Source of the DNA: Vibrio cidicii
Lineage (GTDB): Bacteria > Pseudomonadota > Gammaproteobacteria > Enterobacterales > Vibrionaceae
Direction of reading: 5' to 3'
Assembly (NCBI RefSeq): GCF_009763805.1
Contig: NZ_CP046803.1
Location: forward strand, 682,001-746,000
DNA length: 64,000 nt
Below are positions 1 through 9,993 of this stretch, in pieces. Every line of letters begins with the position of its first letter. Within the stretch, counting starts at the first letter, position 1. The notes beneath the pieces are model-generated. The model did no database searches. It was not told the origin of the DNA and saw nothing but the letters and a program-made list of their open reading frames with translations. Made by a program: the position numbers and the translations under genes.

Positions 1-6
1 GACACT

Positions 7-37
7 CTTCCCCATGCAACCCGCTTGCATGGGGAAG
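7..37. terminator. Perfect 13-bp hairpin at left edge
   Basis: Inverted repeat CTTCCCCATGCAA / TTGCATGGGGAAG with a 5-nt loop, just downstream of the stop of the minus-strand binding-protein gene. It is probably the end of that transcript, but no clear U tract follows on either strand before the window ends. Confidence 0.5.
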
Positions 38-41
38 ATGC

Positions 42-824
42 TTAACGATAGCGATTCATAATCGCTTGATGTAACGAAATGCCCTCTGCATTTTTCTCGC
101 TTTTCAAACGATCAATACCCATCTGTAATTGTTCTACGACCTTCTGAGGCACATGCTTATTAAAAGCAAAGTAGAGTTCACCTTTTTTAAGGATGTAAAC
201 CACCTTAAACATCTTAGGATCGAGCCCAGCTTGGCCAGTCCACCAAAGTGCTGCGTTTTCATCGTAGGCGAGCAGATCAATGCGTTTTTTCATCAATTGC
301 TCGGCCAGTTGGGTGACGTAATTGGCTTCTTGCATCGCTTCACGCGGCACGCCCAACTCCAGCAACATTTGTTCCCCGACATCGTCACGAATCACACCAA
401 TACGATAGTTCGCCATATCAATCGGTTCCTTGATAACAATACCGGAATCGACTCGTGACAGCACCACCGCTTTAATATCGCTAATCGGTCCGACCCATTT
501 AAACAGATCTTCACGATGCTCGGTGCGCGTGGTAGAAAACAGCATCGCATCATTGTTGGTCAAGGTCGCTCGATAAGAGCGAGCCCAAGGCTGAATGACT
601 ATCTGCTGAGGGGTGATCTGCACACCTTGTAATTTTGCCGCTTCAATAAGAATGTCGACCGAGTAGCCAGCAGGAGCATCATCTTTAATGAAGTTCGCCG
701 GCGGGTAGACTTCTGAATAGAAAGCAAGATCCTCAAGCGAGGATACCTGAGCAACAGCAGACGCGGAAAGCAGCGCCGTGAGGACAATTCCTAAGAGACA
801 AAAGCTGCGATATAAGACGCCCAT
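42..824 (-). CDS. Periplasmic substrate-binding protein, SBP_bac_3-like
   Basis: 260 aa. Residues 1-25 form a signal peptide (hydrophobic core LLGIVLTALLSASAVA, cleavage after AVA), so the product is periplasmic. The mature part has the two-lobed type-2 binding-protein pattern of the family 3 amino-acid-binding superfamily (early SVDILIEAA, central FKWVGPI, then YRIGVIRDD). No permease or ATPase gene is beside it, so it may work as a stand-alone sensor-like binding protein, as many Vibrio paralogues seem to. A protein of the same family is at 61720-62499. The ligand cannot be told from sequence. Confidence 0.75.
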   Translation of the reverse strand: MGVLYRSFCLLGIVLTALLSASAVAQVSSLEDLAFYSEVYPPANFIKDDAPAGYSVDILIEAAKLQGVQITPQQIVIQPWARSYRATLTNNDAMLFSTTRTEHREDLFKWVGPISDIKAVVLSRVDSGIVIKEPIDMANYRIGVIRDDVGEQMLLELGVPREAMQEANYVTQLAEQLMKKRIDLLAYDENAALWWTGQAGLDPKMFKVVYILKKGELYFAFNKHVPQKVVEQLQMGIDRLKSEKNAEGISLHQAIMNRYR

Positions 825-925
825 ATTCCACCTGTTTTTTGCCGAAAGCTAACTAAAAAATAGGTTAAGATCCCAGCAACGTCTATCAGCGGCATTCGCT
901 AAATCAATAACACCTCAGTTTGCCG

Positions 926-1840
926 TCACGATTTCACGGTAGAGGCAGCCACGGGGTCGGTTTCGTCTAACGGTGCTATTTTAGGCTTGCGTACCACCAA
1001 GAACACCGCCACAGCGGCCAAAACAAAACCAGCGACACCATTGATATCAAACGATTCACCGAACATCAGCCACGCTTGCAACGCCGTCATCGGTGGCACA
1101 AGGTAAAACACCGACGCCACACTCGACGCCGCACCATTTCTCACCATATAAAGTAAAAGCAAAATCGCCACACAGGAGAGCACCAACACCAGCCAAATGA
1201 GAGCGAAAATAAACTCGCCAGTCCACTGCACCTGCATCGTTTCAAACTGCACTGCGTAAGGTAAAAATAGCAGCATCGCCGCCATATACTGCACCGTCGC
1301 ACCGCCAATCATATCCACCCCATGGCAAAAGCGCTTTTGGTATAAGGTACCGAGGGTAATGCCCACCAACGACATCAAACACAGCGTCACCGCTTGCCAT
1401 TTATACTCCTCCGATTGCCAGTCCATTTTGCCCGACAACACCAAACTGATAGCAATAAAGCCAAGTACCAACCCCACCCATTGAGAGCTGCGAAAGCGCT
1501 CTTGCAGGGTTAGCAGCAGTATTACTGCTGTCAAAATCGGCTGAATGCCCACCAAAAGCGAACTCAATCCGGCTGGCATCCCCAGTGAGATCGCCAGATA
1601 GGTGCCGCCAAGATAAAAACCGTGGATCAAGATGCCAACCACACAAGAGTGCCAAAGCCCGGCTCCGGTGGGCATCCTGCGCCGAAGCAGTGCCACCAGC
1701 AGCAAAAACAGCACGACGTTAGCCGCCATACGAATCGACAATAGCGTTGCTGGCTCGGCGTATTGCAAGCCCAATCTCGCGCCAACAAAGCCAGAGGCCC
1801 ACAACACCACAAACATAAATGGGATCAATCTCAGCAACAT
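926..1840 (-). CDS. EamA/DMT-family inner-membrane exporter
   Basis: 304 aa from the ATG at 1840, which follows the purine-rich GAGAGAAAG. The frame stays open further upstream, but that extension overlaps the divergent regulator gene and has no transporter-like sequence. About ten hydrophobic helices in two EamA repeats, beginning PFMFVVLWASGFVGARLG; the second half has the typical YLVPPMTALQAWLMFGE helix. It is likely a metabolite or drug exporter of the inner membrane. The MocR-type regulator gene starts 87 bp away on the other strand, the usual arrangement for a regulator controlling an exporter. Confidence 0.85.
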   Translation of the reverse strand: MLLRLIPFMFVVLWASGFVGARLGLQYAEPATLLSIRMAANVVLFLLLVALLRRRMPTGAGLWHSCVVGILIHGFYLGGTYLAISLGMPAGLSSLLVGIQPILTAVILLLTLQERFRSSQWVGLVLGFIAISLVLSGKMDWQSEEYKWQAVTLCLMSLVGITLGTLYQKRFCHGVDMIGGATVQYMAAMLLFLPYAVQFETMQVQWTGEFIFALIWLVLVLSCVAILLLLYMVRNGAASSVASVFYLVPPMTALQAWLMFGESFDINGVAGFVLAAVAVFLVVRKPKIAPLDETDPVAASTVKS

Positions 1841-1927
1841 GGTTACTTTCTCTCGTCTTGTTTTACTATTTTGGGTTACTTTAGTCGGGTACAGATAAAG
1901 AGATAAGAGACAGACAAGGCCGTTTTT

Positions 1928-3379
1928 ATGGGTACAGTTTCTCAAAGCAGTATGAACGAAAATAAATACTTGCAAGTCGAGCAGCATCTTAAGCAGCGAA
2001 TCGCCACCGGGCAGTATCAAGCAGAAGACCGGCTTCCGTCGATACGCGAGCTGCAACAAACGCTTGGTGTGAGTAAAAATACCGTGATCCGCGCCTATCA
2101 GGAGCTGGAAGCACAAGGGCTGGTCTATGCGCAACATCGCTCCGGATTTCGCGTTAAAGAGCGACAAAATGAGCGCACACAAACATGCTGCGCTCCTGCC
2201 GACGTGGATCTGCTTTCGGTGTGCCGCGAGATCCTCAGCTATCCCGAGCAGCGGGAGCGGCTACCGACAGGCTCCGCGCACCCCAATATCGAAGCGCCCG
2301 CGATCAAAAGTCTCTACGCCGAAATCGGCCGCCATAGCAGGATGCAAAACCACTTCCCCAGCCACTACCAATTACCGCCAGGCGATAAACTGCTGATTAA
2401 ACAACTGGCAAAATTGACGGCGGATCTGGGCGTGTCCGCCTCCGTCGATGATTTAATTGTCACCCATGGCGCCCAGCAAGCCATCAGTCTCGCACTGCGT
2501 GCCATTACCAAGCCCGGCGATATCGTCGCCGTGGAATCGCCTTGTTATTTCGGCACCTTGCTGCTGCTGGAGTCGTTAGGTCTCAAAGTGCTTGAAATCC
2601 CCAGTTGCCCGAGAAGCGGGATGGAGATAGATGCGCTCGCTCTAGCTCTGAGCCAATGGCCGATCAAGGTGATTTTAGTCACGCCCAATTTCACCAATCC
2701 AACTGGCGCGACGATGACACTGGAGAAAAGGCAGCGACTGCTGACAATTTCAGCCGACATACCCATTATTGAAGACGACGTGTTCGGCGCGCTGAGCTTC
2801 GAAGCGCCGCTGCCAACGCTCAAGTCACTGGATAGCCAAGATAAGGTGATTTACGTCAACTCGCTGTCGAAAACCTTGGACTCACGTTTGCGTATTGGCT
2901 GGGTATTGTCTGGGCGCTATCGCCAAGCGATTGAAAAACATCTGCTGTGCGATAACATGGGCAGCCTGAATCTGATGCAAACCGCCGTGGCGAGCTTTCT
3001 TACCTCAGGCCGTTATCGCTCGCACACCGCGCGCATGCGGCGGATCTATCAGCACAACAGCAAACTGTTCTGCCAGATGCTTATCAAGGCGTTAAACCAG
3101 TATCCCAGCATGCTGGGCAGGTTTACTCTTCACCCAGCGCAGGGTTCCTTTTTGCTGTGGTTAATCCTTCCGCAAGGGTTTGACAGCTATCAGCTTTATC
3201 AACAATGCAAACAACAGGGTATCAGCTTGCTGCCCGGCACGGTGTTCGGCACCCAGCAGCAATATCGGCACTGTGTGCGTTTTTGTGTCGCGACCTTTAA
3301 TCAAGATAAAAATTGGCAAACGGCGATCGATTTACTCGCTAAGCTGATTGCCAAACAGATCCCCAAAGACCTGCTGTAA
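1928..3379 (+). CDS. MocR-type GntR regulator with aminotransferase domain
   Basis: 483 aa, usual MocR length. Residues about 10-80 are a GntR winged helix (LPSIRELQQTLGVSKNTVIRAYQELE). Residues about 115-475 are a class I/II fold-type I aminotransferase domain with the PLP-binding lysine in SLSKTL (K315) and the NFTNPTGA motif. Such proteins sense PLP or an amino-acid adduct and regulate a neighbour; the divergent EamA gene is the obvious target. The start at 1928 has AAGG 8 nt upstream; an in-frame ATG at 1952 is an alternative. Confidence 0.9.
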   Translation: MGTVSQSSMNENKYLQVEQHLKQRIATGQYQAEDRLPSIRELQQTLGVSKNTVIRAYQELEAQGLVYAQHRSGFRVKERQNERTQTCCAPADVDLLSVCREILSYPEQRERLPTGSAHPNIEAPAIKSLYAEIGRHSRMQNHFPSHYQLPPGDKLLIKQLAKLTADLGVSASVDDLIVTHGAQQAISLALRAITKPGDIVAVESPCYFGTLLLLESLGLKVLEIPSCPRSGMEIDALALALSQWPIKVILVTPNFTNPTGATMTLEKRQRLLTISADIPIIEDDVFGALSFEAPLPTLKSLDSQDKVIYVNSLSKTLDSRLRIGWVLSGRYRQAIEKHLLCDNMGSLNLMQTAVASFLTSGRYRSHTARMRRIYQHNSKLFCQMLIKALNQYPSMLGRFTLHPAQGSFLLWLILPQGFDSYQLYQQCKQQGISLLPGTVFGTQQQYRHCVRFCVATFNQDKNWQTAIDLLAKLIAKQIPKDLL

Positions 3380-3498
3380 ACTAAGGGTACATTGCAGTTT
3401 ACAAATTGCGGCAAAATGAAACTTGTGGCACTTTAGGGCCGATTCGCGCGCCATGTCATAATGGCGCTTCTTCAAAGCAACCATTTTCAAGGACAAAA

Positions 3499-5346
3499 AT
3501 GACTGCGACTTCCTACCTAAATCAACTCAATCACCAATATTTGACCATTCATCGCCGCAAAGAAGATTTCTTCTGGGAAACCTACATGGGCATCAGCGAT
3601 GATCACCAAGGCTCAACCCAAGCACAGACACAATGGACCAACTTTTTAGCCCAAGCCGACAAGATCGCTGAGATCAAACAACAATTTCAAGCGGCTGAGC
3701 AGATCACTGACCAAGAAGAAAAAAGTGCGACCAAACACGGGCTACAGGGCTGGCTGAACATGTTTGAATCGCATGCGATTGAAGCCGACACCGCCCGCGA
3801 GCAAAAAGCCGAGCTGATCCGTTTCGAAGCAGATCTGTTTGAGAAAAAACAGAACCACGTCATGACCTACACCAACGAGCAGGGTCAAGAAGTCGAAGGC
3901 AGTCTGCCAGTACTTGGCGCGGCGATTCGCAATAGCGATCAGGAAGCGGTGCGTCAATCGGCTCACCAAGCCCTGCTCAATCTCGAACAGTGGCTGCTAC
4001 AAAACGGTTTCTTAGAGCTGGTCAAAAAACGCAATGCTTTTGCTCGTTCGATGGGCTACCGAAATTTCTTTGACTATTCGGTGGTTAAAACCGAGCACAT
4101 GACCACACAAGCGCTGTTCGCCATTTTGGATGATTTCGAGCAACGTACTCGCCAATCGCATCAAAATAGCTTGCAGCAACTGGCGCAAGAGAAAGGAGCA
4201 ACAGCTCTACACGGGCACAACTTCATCTTCTCATTTGCAGGCGATGCGATGCGCGATCTCGATCCGTACGTGCCTTTTTCTAAATCGCTGCGCCGCTGGG
4301 TCGAATCGTTTGGCCGATTGAACATCGACTACTCCGCGGCCGAGTTAACCCTCGATTTGTTGGATCGCAAAGGCAAATACCCGAATGGTTTCTGCCACGG
4401 CCCCATCCCGTCGTTCTACGATCAGGGCGAATGGATCGCGGCTAAGGTCAACTTCACTTCGAACGCCAAACCGGATCAAGTTGGCAGTGGTTACGATGGC
4501 ATTAACACCTTGTTCCATGAGGGTGGACACGCCGCGCACTTTGCCAACGTGAAAATGAACGCGCCATGTTTCTCGCAAGAGTTCGCGCCAACCTCAATGG
4601 CGTATGCAGAAACGCAATCCATGTTCTGCGACAGCTTACTCAACGATGCCGATTGGCTGAAATTGTACGCGCTCGATGCCAATGGCAATCCGGTACCGGA
4701 TGAAGTGATTCAAGCGATGATCAACAGCCGTCAGCCATTTAAAGCCTACGAAGAGCGCAGCATCTTAGTTGTGCCGTACTTTGAACGTGCCTTGTACGAA
4801 CTGGAGGAAACCCAACTGACACCAGAAGTGGTCACTCAGTTGGCGCGCGATACCGAACAGAAGATTTTAGGGCTGGCGTGCAGCCCAAGGCCGCTGATGG
4901 CTATCCCACATCTACTGTCGGATGAAGCATCCTGCGCTTACCAAGGTTATCTGTTAGCGCACATGGCGGTGTATCAAACTCGCGCTTACTTCACCGAGAA
5001 GTTTGGTTACTTGACTGACAACCCAGAGATCGGTCCCTTGCTGGCAAAACATTACTGGCATGCAGGCAACAGTGTTTCTCACTCGCAATCGATCAAAAGC
5101 CTCACTGGCGAAGGGTTTAACGCCAAGTACCTCGCCGATGCATGCAACCTTTCCAGTGAACAAGCGTGGCAACGGGAGCTGAAGAAAATTGCGACGCTGG
5201 GCGAGCGCAAGCGTCCGCAGCCAGCGTCTCTCAATGCCCGCATCACCGTAGTCGATGGCGCGAAGATTCTGGCGAGCAACGAGTTAAGTGATGCCGATAT
5301 GTGCGATCAATTTGAGCGCTACATCGAAACCACTTACGGCCGCTAA
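3499..5346 (+). CDS. M3-family zinc oligopeptidase
   Basis: 615 aa from ATG 3499, preceded by AAGGACAAAA; the frame is open upstream, but that stretch does not look coding. M3 (thimet oligopeptidase/oligoendopeptidase F-like) metallopeptidase with zinc motif H340-E-G-G-H344 and probable third ligand E371 in AYAETQS. There is no signal peptide, so it is probably cytosolic and degrades short peptides. The C-terminal YWHAGNSVSHSQSI segment matches the substrate-tyrosine region of the family. It is followed by a strong terminator and looks monocistronic. Confidence 0.88.
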   Translation: MTATSYLNQLNHQYLTIHRRKEDFFWETYMGISDDHQGSTQAQTQWTNFLAQADKIAEIKQQFQAAEQITDQEEKSATKHGLQGWLNMFESHAIEADTAREQKAELIRFEADLFEKKQNHVMTYTNEQGQEVEGSLPVLGAAIRNSDQEAVRQSAHQALLNLEQWLLQNGFLELVKKRNAFARSMGYRNFFDYSVVKTEHMTTQALFAILDDFEQRTRQSHQNSLQQLAQEKGATALHGHNFIFSFAGDAMRDLDPYVPFSKSLRRWVESFGRLNIDYSAAELTLDLLDRKGKYPNGFCHGPIPSFYDQGEWIAAKVNFTSNAKPDQVGSGYDGINTLFHEGGHAAHFANVKMNAPCFSQEFAPTSMAYAETQSMFCDSLLNDADWLKLYALDANGNPVPDEVIQAMINSRQPFKAYEERSILVVPYFERALYELEETQLTPEVVTQLARDTEQKILGLACSPRPLMAIPHLLSDEASCAYQGYLLAHMAVYQTRAYFTEKFGYLTDNPEIGPLLAKHYWHAGNSVSHSQSIKSLTGEGFNAKYLADACNLSSEQAWQRELKKIATLGERKRPQPASLNARITVVDGAKILASNELSDADMCDQFERYIETTYGR

Positions 5347-5370
5347 TCTTGCTTTCAAACTATATTGTTC

Positions 5371-5398
5371 AAGGGCTGGCTCACTCCAGCCCTTTTTT
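5371..5398 (+). terminator. Rho-independent terminator after M3 peptidase
   Basis: AAGGGCTGG / CCAGCCCTT stem with a 6-nt loop and a six-T run, 25 bp after the peptidase stop codon. Confidence 0.9.
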
Positions 5399-5671
5399 GT
5401 TGTGTTCACTTCGCTCTCTGCGCTTCACTTTTACCTGATTCCATACCCAATAAAATTCGCTGCAAAATTGAAACACATAACAAATCTTTATAAATAACTG
5501 ATTGATAAAGAAAGCTATTTCTATATGATACAGGCGTCATTCTTTAGCATAGTGCGGCTTAGTTTTGTCGCATAACATGCGGCATGATGTGCACTTTTTA
5601 CTACTTTGTCTTCTTCTTTTCGAATCACACAACATCAGTGGAAGAAGCTTCTATAAACAACGGAGTTGGCT

Positions 5672-7415
5672 GTGAAAAAACTATTACTTGCTTCAGCGGT
5701 ATCGGCTGCAGCGATTGGCGCTTATGTTTACCAAAGCGGCGTTCTGACCCAAGAAACCAATGATTTACTCTCTTTAGTTCCAGCAGAATCGGCCATTGTT
5801 TCGATGCAAACCGAAGCGTTTGACCACTATGCTTATCTAAAATCGGCCAGCTTCGGTCAACAGCAACTGGCCGATGAGTTTGATGGCGACCTCACCCCAG
5901 AGCAACATTTTCTCATTGCTTTATTTGATGGTTATGCGCAAAGCGCCTCTTCCCCTGAAGCGCTTAAAAAGTACCTTGGCACAGCAGAGAAAATTAACCC
6001 CTTGTTTTACACCATAGGTTTAATCCCTGTGTACAAGCTCACGCTGCAAGATCCAACGGCATTTTGGCACACCATCGACCAAAAAGAGCAGGAAACAGGC
6101 GCGACACACAAAGCAGAAAAATTGGGGAACGTCGATTTTCGTCGATATACCGTTGCTGACAAACAAGAGTTTGGCATCGGTCTCGATTTGATTATCGCCA
6201 CTGAAGGCAAGGTGCTGACCATTACGCTCGATAGTCCTGAAACTGGGCAACGAAAGCCCGCTGAAAATGGCACTGGGTCAAGAGAAACCAACGCGCTCCT
6301 TAGCTGACACGGAGATACTCAGTGCACTTCAGGCCAAATATGGCAAAGAGAACAACAGCTACGCGTACTTTGACCATCAAGCGTTGATCAAAGGGTTGAC
6401 CACGAAAGAGGGCAATCGCATCGCTAAGCAACTGAATGTCATCAAACAGCCTCAAGATGAAGAAGTGTTTGCCTTGCTACAAACGCCTGCATGTCAGCAA
6501 GAGCTCGCCACGATCGGCAGCAACTGGCCACGTACCGTCGCGACGGGTCAGTTTAAGTACCAAGAAGGGAAAGCTGTCCTAAATGGCGACGTGATCTTCG
6601 AAAGCAACAACAAGACCATTTTGAATGCATTGAACACCATTCGTGGTTTCTTGCCGAGCCTCAAAGCGGACGATGCCAGCATCTTCAGTTTAGGCTTTGG
6701 TCTGGAAATGGTGAAACTGGCCCCTGCTGTGGGAGAGATCTGGCAAGATCTACGCACACCAGCGTACTCTTGTGAGCTACTGAGCAAATTCCAAAACGGG
6801 CTCGGTACACAAAATCCAGCGGCGATGATAAGTATGGCATCGGGCATGGTCAATGGCCTAAAAGGGGTGAGCTTTAGTCTGTACGACCTCAAGCCAAACT
6901 TTGAAGGTGAGTATGGCCCGACACTCGACAAGCTGGATTTCATTCTCAGTATGTCGGCAAACGATCCAAAGATGCTGGTACAAAGCGCGCAAATGTTTAT
7001 TCCTGAACTTGCAGGCGTTGATATTCCAGCCAATGATCAGCCAGTGGACCTCAGTGAACTGCTGCAAGATCAAACGGGGTTAGAGAATAAGCTGTTTGCA
7101 CGTCTTAACGATAAACACTTCACGCTGTATTCCGGTGAAAAAGCGACCTCGGCCAGTGGTGAGATTATGCCGCAAGCACTTAATGCCAATGGCTTAGTGA
7201 AATTTTTCATGGATTCACCTCGCTTTTTAGAGCTGATTGATCTCGGTATGCAAATGAGCGGCGAAGAACTGCCTCAAGAGGTGGTAGACGCTTTTTATAG
7301 CGAATCCGCCACCACGGTGACGCTGGATGTGAATCAACACGGTCTGGTCTTCGGTTATGGTTACCACAATGATCTCAACGAGATGAAAGTGGCCAACGAG
7401 CAAGCGAGCCAATAA
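5672..7415 (+). pseudogene. Hypothetical exported/anchored protein, frameshifted
   Basis: I do not recognise the family. The restored product is 580 aa, starting at GTG 5672 with CGGAG 6 nt upstream. The N-terminus (KKLLLASAVSAAAIGAYVY) is a signal peptide or membrane anchor, so the protein is probably periplasmic. Repeated amphipathic segments and LVPAESAIVSM near the start resemble large periplasmic DUF proteins of Vibrio. The frame breaks at 6245-6247, where GGG must be GG to join SPETG to NESPLKMALG; the second half then runs uninterrupted to 7415. A terminator follows at 7438. Confidence 0.6.
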
Positions 7416-7437
7416 TCTCTACAGGATACTTTTTGCT

Positions 7438-7460
7438 GGGCACGAAAGTGCCCATTTTTT
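7438..7460 (+). terminator. Rho-independent terminator
   Basis: GGGCAC-GAAA-GTGCCC hairpin with a tetraloop, then ATTTTTT, 22 bp after the preceding stop codon. Confidence 0.9.
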
Positions 7461-7470
7461 ATTGTCGTGC

Positions 7471-7498
7471 AAAAGAAAAGCGACCTAAATCGGTCGCT
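7471..7498 (-). terminator. Terminator for the small minus-strand gene
   Basis: Read on the minus strand: AGCGACC-GATTTA-GGTCGCT followed by TTTCTTTT. It lies 20 bp past the stop of the 69-aa gene and supports that gene being real. Confidence 0.75.
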
Positions 7499-7518
7499 CA
7501 CAGTTTGGCTTATTTTCC

Positions 7519-7729
7519 CTATTTCATCGGCGCTCCATCTGCCGGGTTGATGTCGGCAGCATGGTCCGAATCGTCAAATCGATACAAGGATGCTTGTCTG
7601 TTGTGGATCAACTGAGCCGCAAGAGAAGGACTCACTGCACGGTGTTCGCCTCTCTCAACTCTGAATTCTCCGTCCCAAAAGTTATCTCTAAAGCGTCCTG
7701 ACTCGAGGAAACTCAACAACAACTTTCAT
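7519..7729 (-). pseudogene. Small hypothetical protein (69 aa), frameshifted near start
   Basis: The restored product begins MKVVVEFLESGRFRDNFW and ends DINPADGAPMK. Start ATG at 7729 has AAGGAGAG just upstream, a strong ribosome-binding site. As given, this ATG reads into a stop after 13 codons; removing one T from GAGTTTCC (AAA at 7709-7711 on the plus strand) joins it to a 67-codon open frame. The GEHRAV-LAAQLIHNRQA pattern resembles small phage-like or DUF proteins in which a residue stretch sets a binding pocket. Function unknown. Its own terminator follows. Confidence 0.55.
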
Positions 7730-7865
7730 GGCTCTCTCCTTTTCCTCACTTCCGCTCTTAATTATAGTTTTGCCATTAATAAGAGTGATAATACCAAGCT
7801 GTTATAACAAATCGTTCCTTTACAACTCTATTGAGGAATAAAAACAGAGGCGCTCGACACCAATC

Positions 7866-8999
7866 TCAATCGTTTCGCTTAAGCAGCATCATCACTTCAG
7901 CGTGATCAGTATGCGGGAACATATCAAACCACTGAGCACGCTCGACTCGGTAGCTAGGCAGATGCGCTAGGTCTTGCTGCATCGTCACTGGGTTGCAACT
8001 GGAGTAAATCAAATAGTGCGGCGCAAGTTGCTCCAACTGTGCAGTCAGCGCTTGGCCCAAGCCGCGGCGTGGAGGGTTAACCAAAATAAGATCCGCGGCT
8101 TGCGTTTGTGCTTGAGAATACGCCGCCGAATCCAACGCAGAGAAACTCAAATTATCAATGCCGAGTTGTTGAGCCGAAAGCTTCGCGCTATTGATCGCTT
8201 CTTCTTCAATTTCAATGCCAATCACTTGCTCTGCGTGCGGTGCGCAGTGAAGCGCAAATCCACCAACGCCGCAGAAGAGATCCCACATTTGGCGTGGTTT
8301 GAGCTCGGCTACCCAATCGCGTGCCGTGGCGTAAAGCCGGGCCGCCACATGCGGATTGGTTTGGAAAAAGCTTTTTGGTCTCACCACCATTGGCACACCG
8401 TTAAATTCTTCCAACAAATATTGCTCAGAGGTGAGAAAGATCTCTTGCTCCCCTTCCAAGCGAGCCATGTGGATCGGTTGGATGTTGGCGGTAACCACGC
8501 GAATCGCAGGAAAGTCTTGCTGTAAGCGAGGCAAGTTGTCTCGAATGCGTTGCAGCGCATTTTCGCTACGCAGCACGAAACGCAACATGAACTCGCCACG
8601 TTTTTGGCTTTGCGTGAGCAAAATAAACTTCAGTTCGCCTTTTTTCTTTACTTTGTTGTAAGGCGGAATACCGGCGATACGGATCCAGTTCTGCAAATAG
8701 CTCAACAGCTCACGCATTACGTCCTGATAAAGTGGACAAGTGGTGAGAGACACCGGCGAGCCATCTTGCACGCTCTCGATACCCAAAATCGGCTGATGTG
8801 CAGCGCCCAAAGCAACCATTTTCGCTTTGTTGCGGCATTGGGTGGGTTGGCTTTGCTCGGGCGCAAGCCACGCCGAAGTCGACACCTGAGGAAAAAGCTG
8901 GCGCAAATGGGCGTCTTTCATTTCGATTTGAGCCAGATAAGGCATCTCGATGTAAGTGCAGGAAGTGCAGCGCTTCTGATGGAAAAATTCACACGGCAT
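7866..8999 (-). CDS. rlmC: 23S rRNA (uracil-747 C5)-methyltransferase RlmC
   Basis: 377 aa, full length for RlmC/RumB. The N-terminal [4Fe-4S] cysteines are at C3, C12 and C15 ([14 protein letters not shown]). The C-terminal SAM-methyltransferase domain has [14 protein letters not shown] (motif I), the VNPPRRG motif and the catalytic cysteine in YSSCNPVTM. It methylates C5 of U747 in 23S rRNA, in the cytoplasm. The missing N-terminal TRAM domain separates it from RlmD. It is a single gene with no same-strand partner close by. Confidence 0.95.
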   Translation of the reverse strand: MPCEFFHQKRCTSCTYIEMPYLAQIEMKDAHLRQLFPQVSTSAWLAPEQSQPTQCRNKAKMVALGAAHQPILGIESVQDGSPVSLTTCPLYQDVMRELLSYLQNWIRIAGIPPYNKVKKKGELKFILLTQSQKRGEFMLRFVLRSENALQRIRDNLPRLQQDFPAIRVVTANIQPIHMARLEGEQEIFLTSEQYLLEEFNGVPMVVRPKSFFQTNPHVAARLYATARDWVAELKPRQMWDLFCGVGGFALHCAPHAEQVIGIEIEEEAINSAKLSAQQLGIDNLSFSALDSAAYSQAQTQAADLILVNPPRRGLGQALTAQLEQLAPHYLIYSSCNPVTMQQDLAHLPSYRVERAQWFDMFPHTDHAEVMMLLKRND

Positions 9000-9163
9000 G
9001 GCAATTGAGAACTGGGAAAAAGAAAACGCAAGTCTAGTCCTCTGTTAACAATTGGCGAATCGGATAATTTGTCATTACGATTAATATGACTAATCATTGA
9101 GAGTTCGACATTTTGATGCAGAGCGGATAAAGTCTGTGCACATTTTCTGCTAAGGATTGAGCT

Positions 9164-9887
9164 ATGAACGCTGTTATTGACACTCTGCTTTCCCACCGTT
9201 TCTATTCGAAAATTTACCGACCAAGCGATAACGCCAGAACAACTCGACACAATCATTCAATCGGGACTAGCCGCCTCTTCTTCCAGTTTGCTACAAGTGG
9301 TCTCAATCATTCGCATTACCGATCCAGCCAAACGTCAGCAGCTTGCCGAGCTCGCGGGGCCACAACACTATGTCGAAACGGCTGCCGAATTCCTCGTGTT
9401 TTGCATTGATTATCAACGCCACGCCACCCTCAACTCAGAAGTACAAGCGGGCTTTACCGAGCTGACATTGATCGGCGCGGTGGATGCCGGCATCATGGCG
9501 CAAAACTGCTTATTGGCCGCAGAGTCGATGGGATTAGGTGGCGTTTACATCGGTGGGCTGAGAAACAAAGCCGCAGAGGTGGATGCGCTTCTCGAACTGC
9601 CTCCATATAGTGCCGTCTTGTTTGGTATGTGCTTAGGGCATCCGGACCAAGACCCCGAGCTCAAACCAAGGTTGCCCGCAGAGGTGATTCTCCACGAGAA
9701 CCACTATCAGCCGCTCGATCTCAATAAAGTGGCGCAATACGATCAAACCATGCTCGACTACTATGGCAAGCGTTCATCAAACCAAAAACAGGCCAGTTGG
9801 TCTGAACAAGTCACAGGTAAGCTGGCCGGGGAATCTCGCCCACACATCTTGCCCTACCTACACAGCAAAGGCTTGGCGACTAAATAG
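9164..9887 (+). pseudogene. nfsA: Oxygen-insensitive NADPH nitroreductase NfsA, frameshifted
   Basis: The restored product is 240 aa, the same length as E. coli NfsA, starting at ATG 9164 after AAGGATTGAGCT. The correct N-terminus reads MNAVIDTLLSHRSIRKFTDQ; an extra T in CGTTTCTA (9199-9201) breaks it after residue 12. Hallmarks: SHRSIRKF FMN-phosphate site, ASSSSLLQ, AAESMGLGGVYIGGLRN, LFGMCLGHP and C-terminal ESRPHILPYLHSKG. It is an FMN flavoprotein that reduces nitroaromatics and quinones by two electrons. The lesion fits the recurrent GTTTC error in this window, so the natural gene is probably intact. Confidence 0.9.
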
Positions 9888-9913
9888 CGATTATCAAACA
9901 TCGACAACGTGAC

Positions 9914-9943
9914 AAAAGCAGAGTCTAGTTTCGCTCTGCTTTT
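9914..9943. terminator. Bidirectional terminator between nfsA and tetR
   Basis: AAAAGCAGAG / CTCTGCTTTT perfect stem with a 10-nt loop; U-rich on both strands. It serves nfsA and the convergent TetR gene. Confidence 0.85.
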
Positions 9944-9993
9944 ACCGTTTATCCTAACAGCGTCTGTTCTTCGAGGATGAATAGCCCTTCGAG

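Noticed and set aside
8550..9008. Long plus-strand frame opposite rlmC
   Set aside because: rlmC on the other strand is clear by motif and length; this is a shadow.
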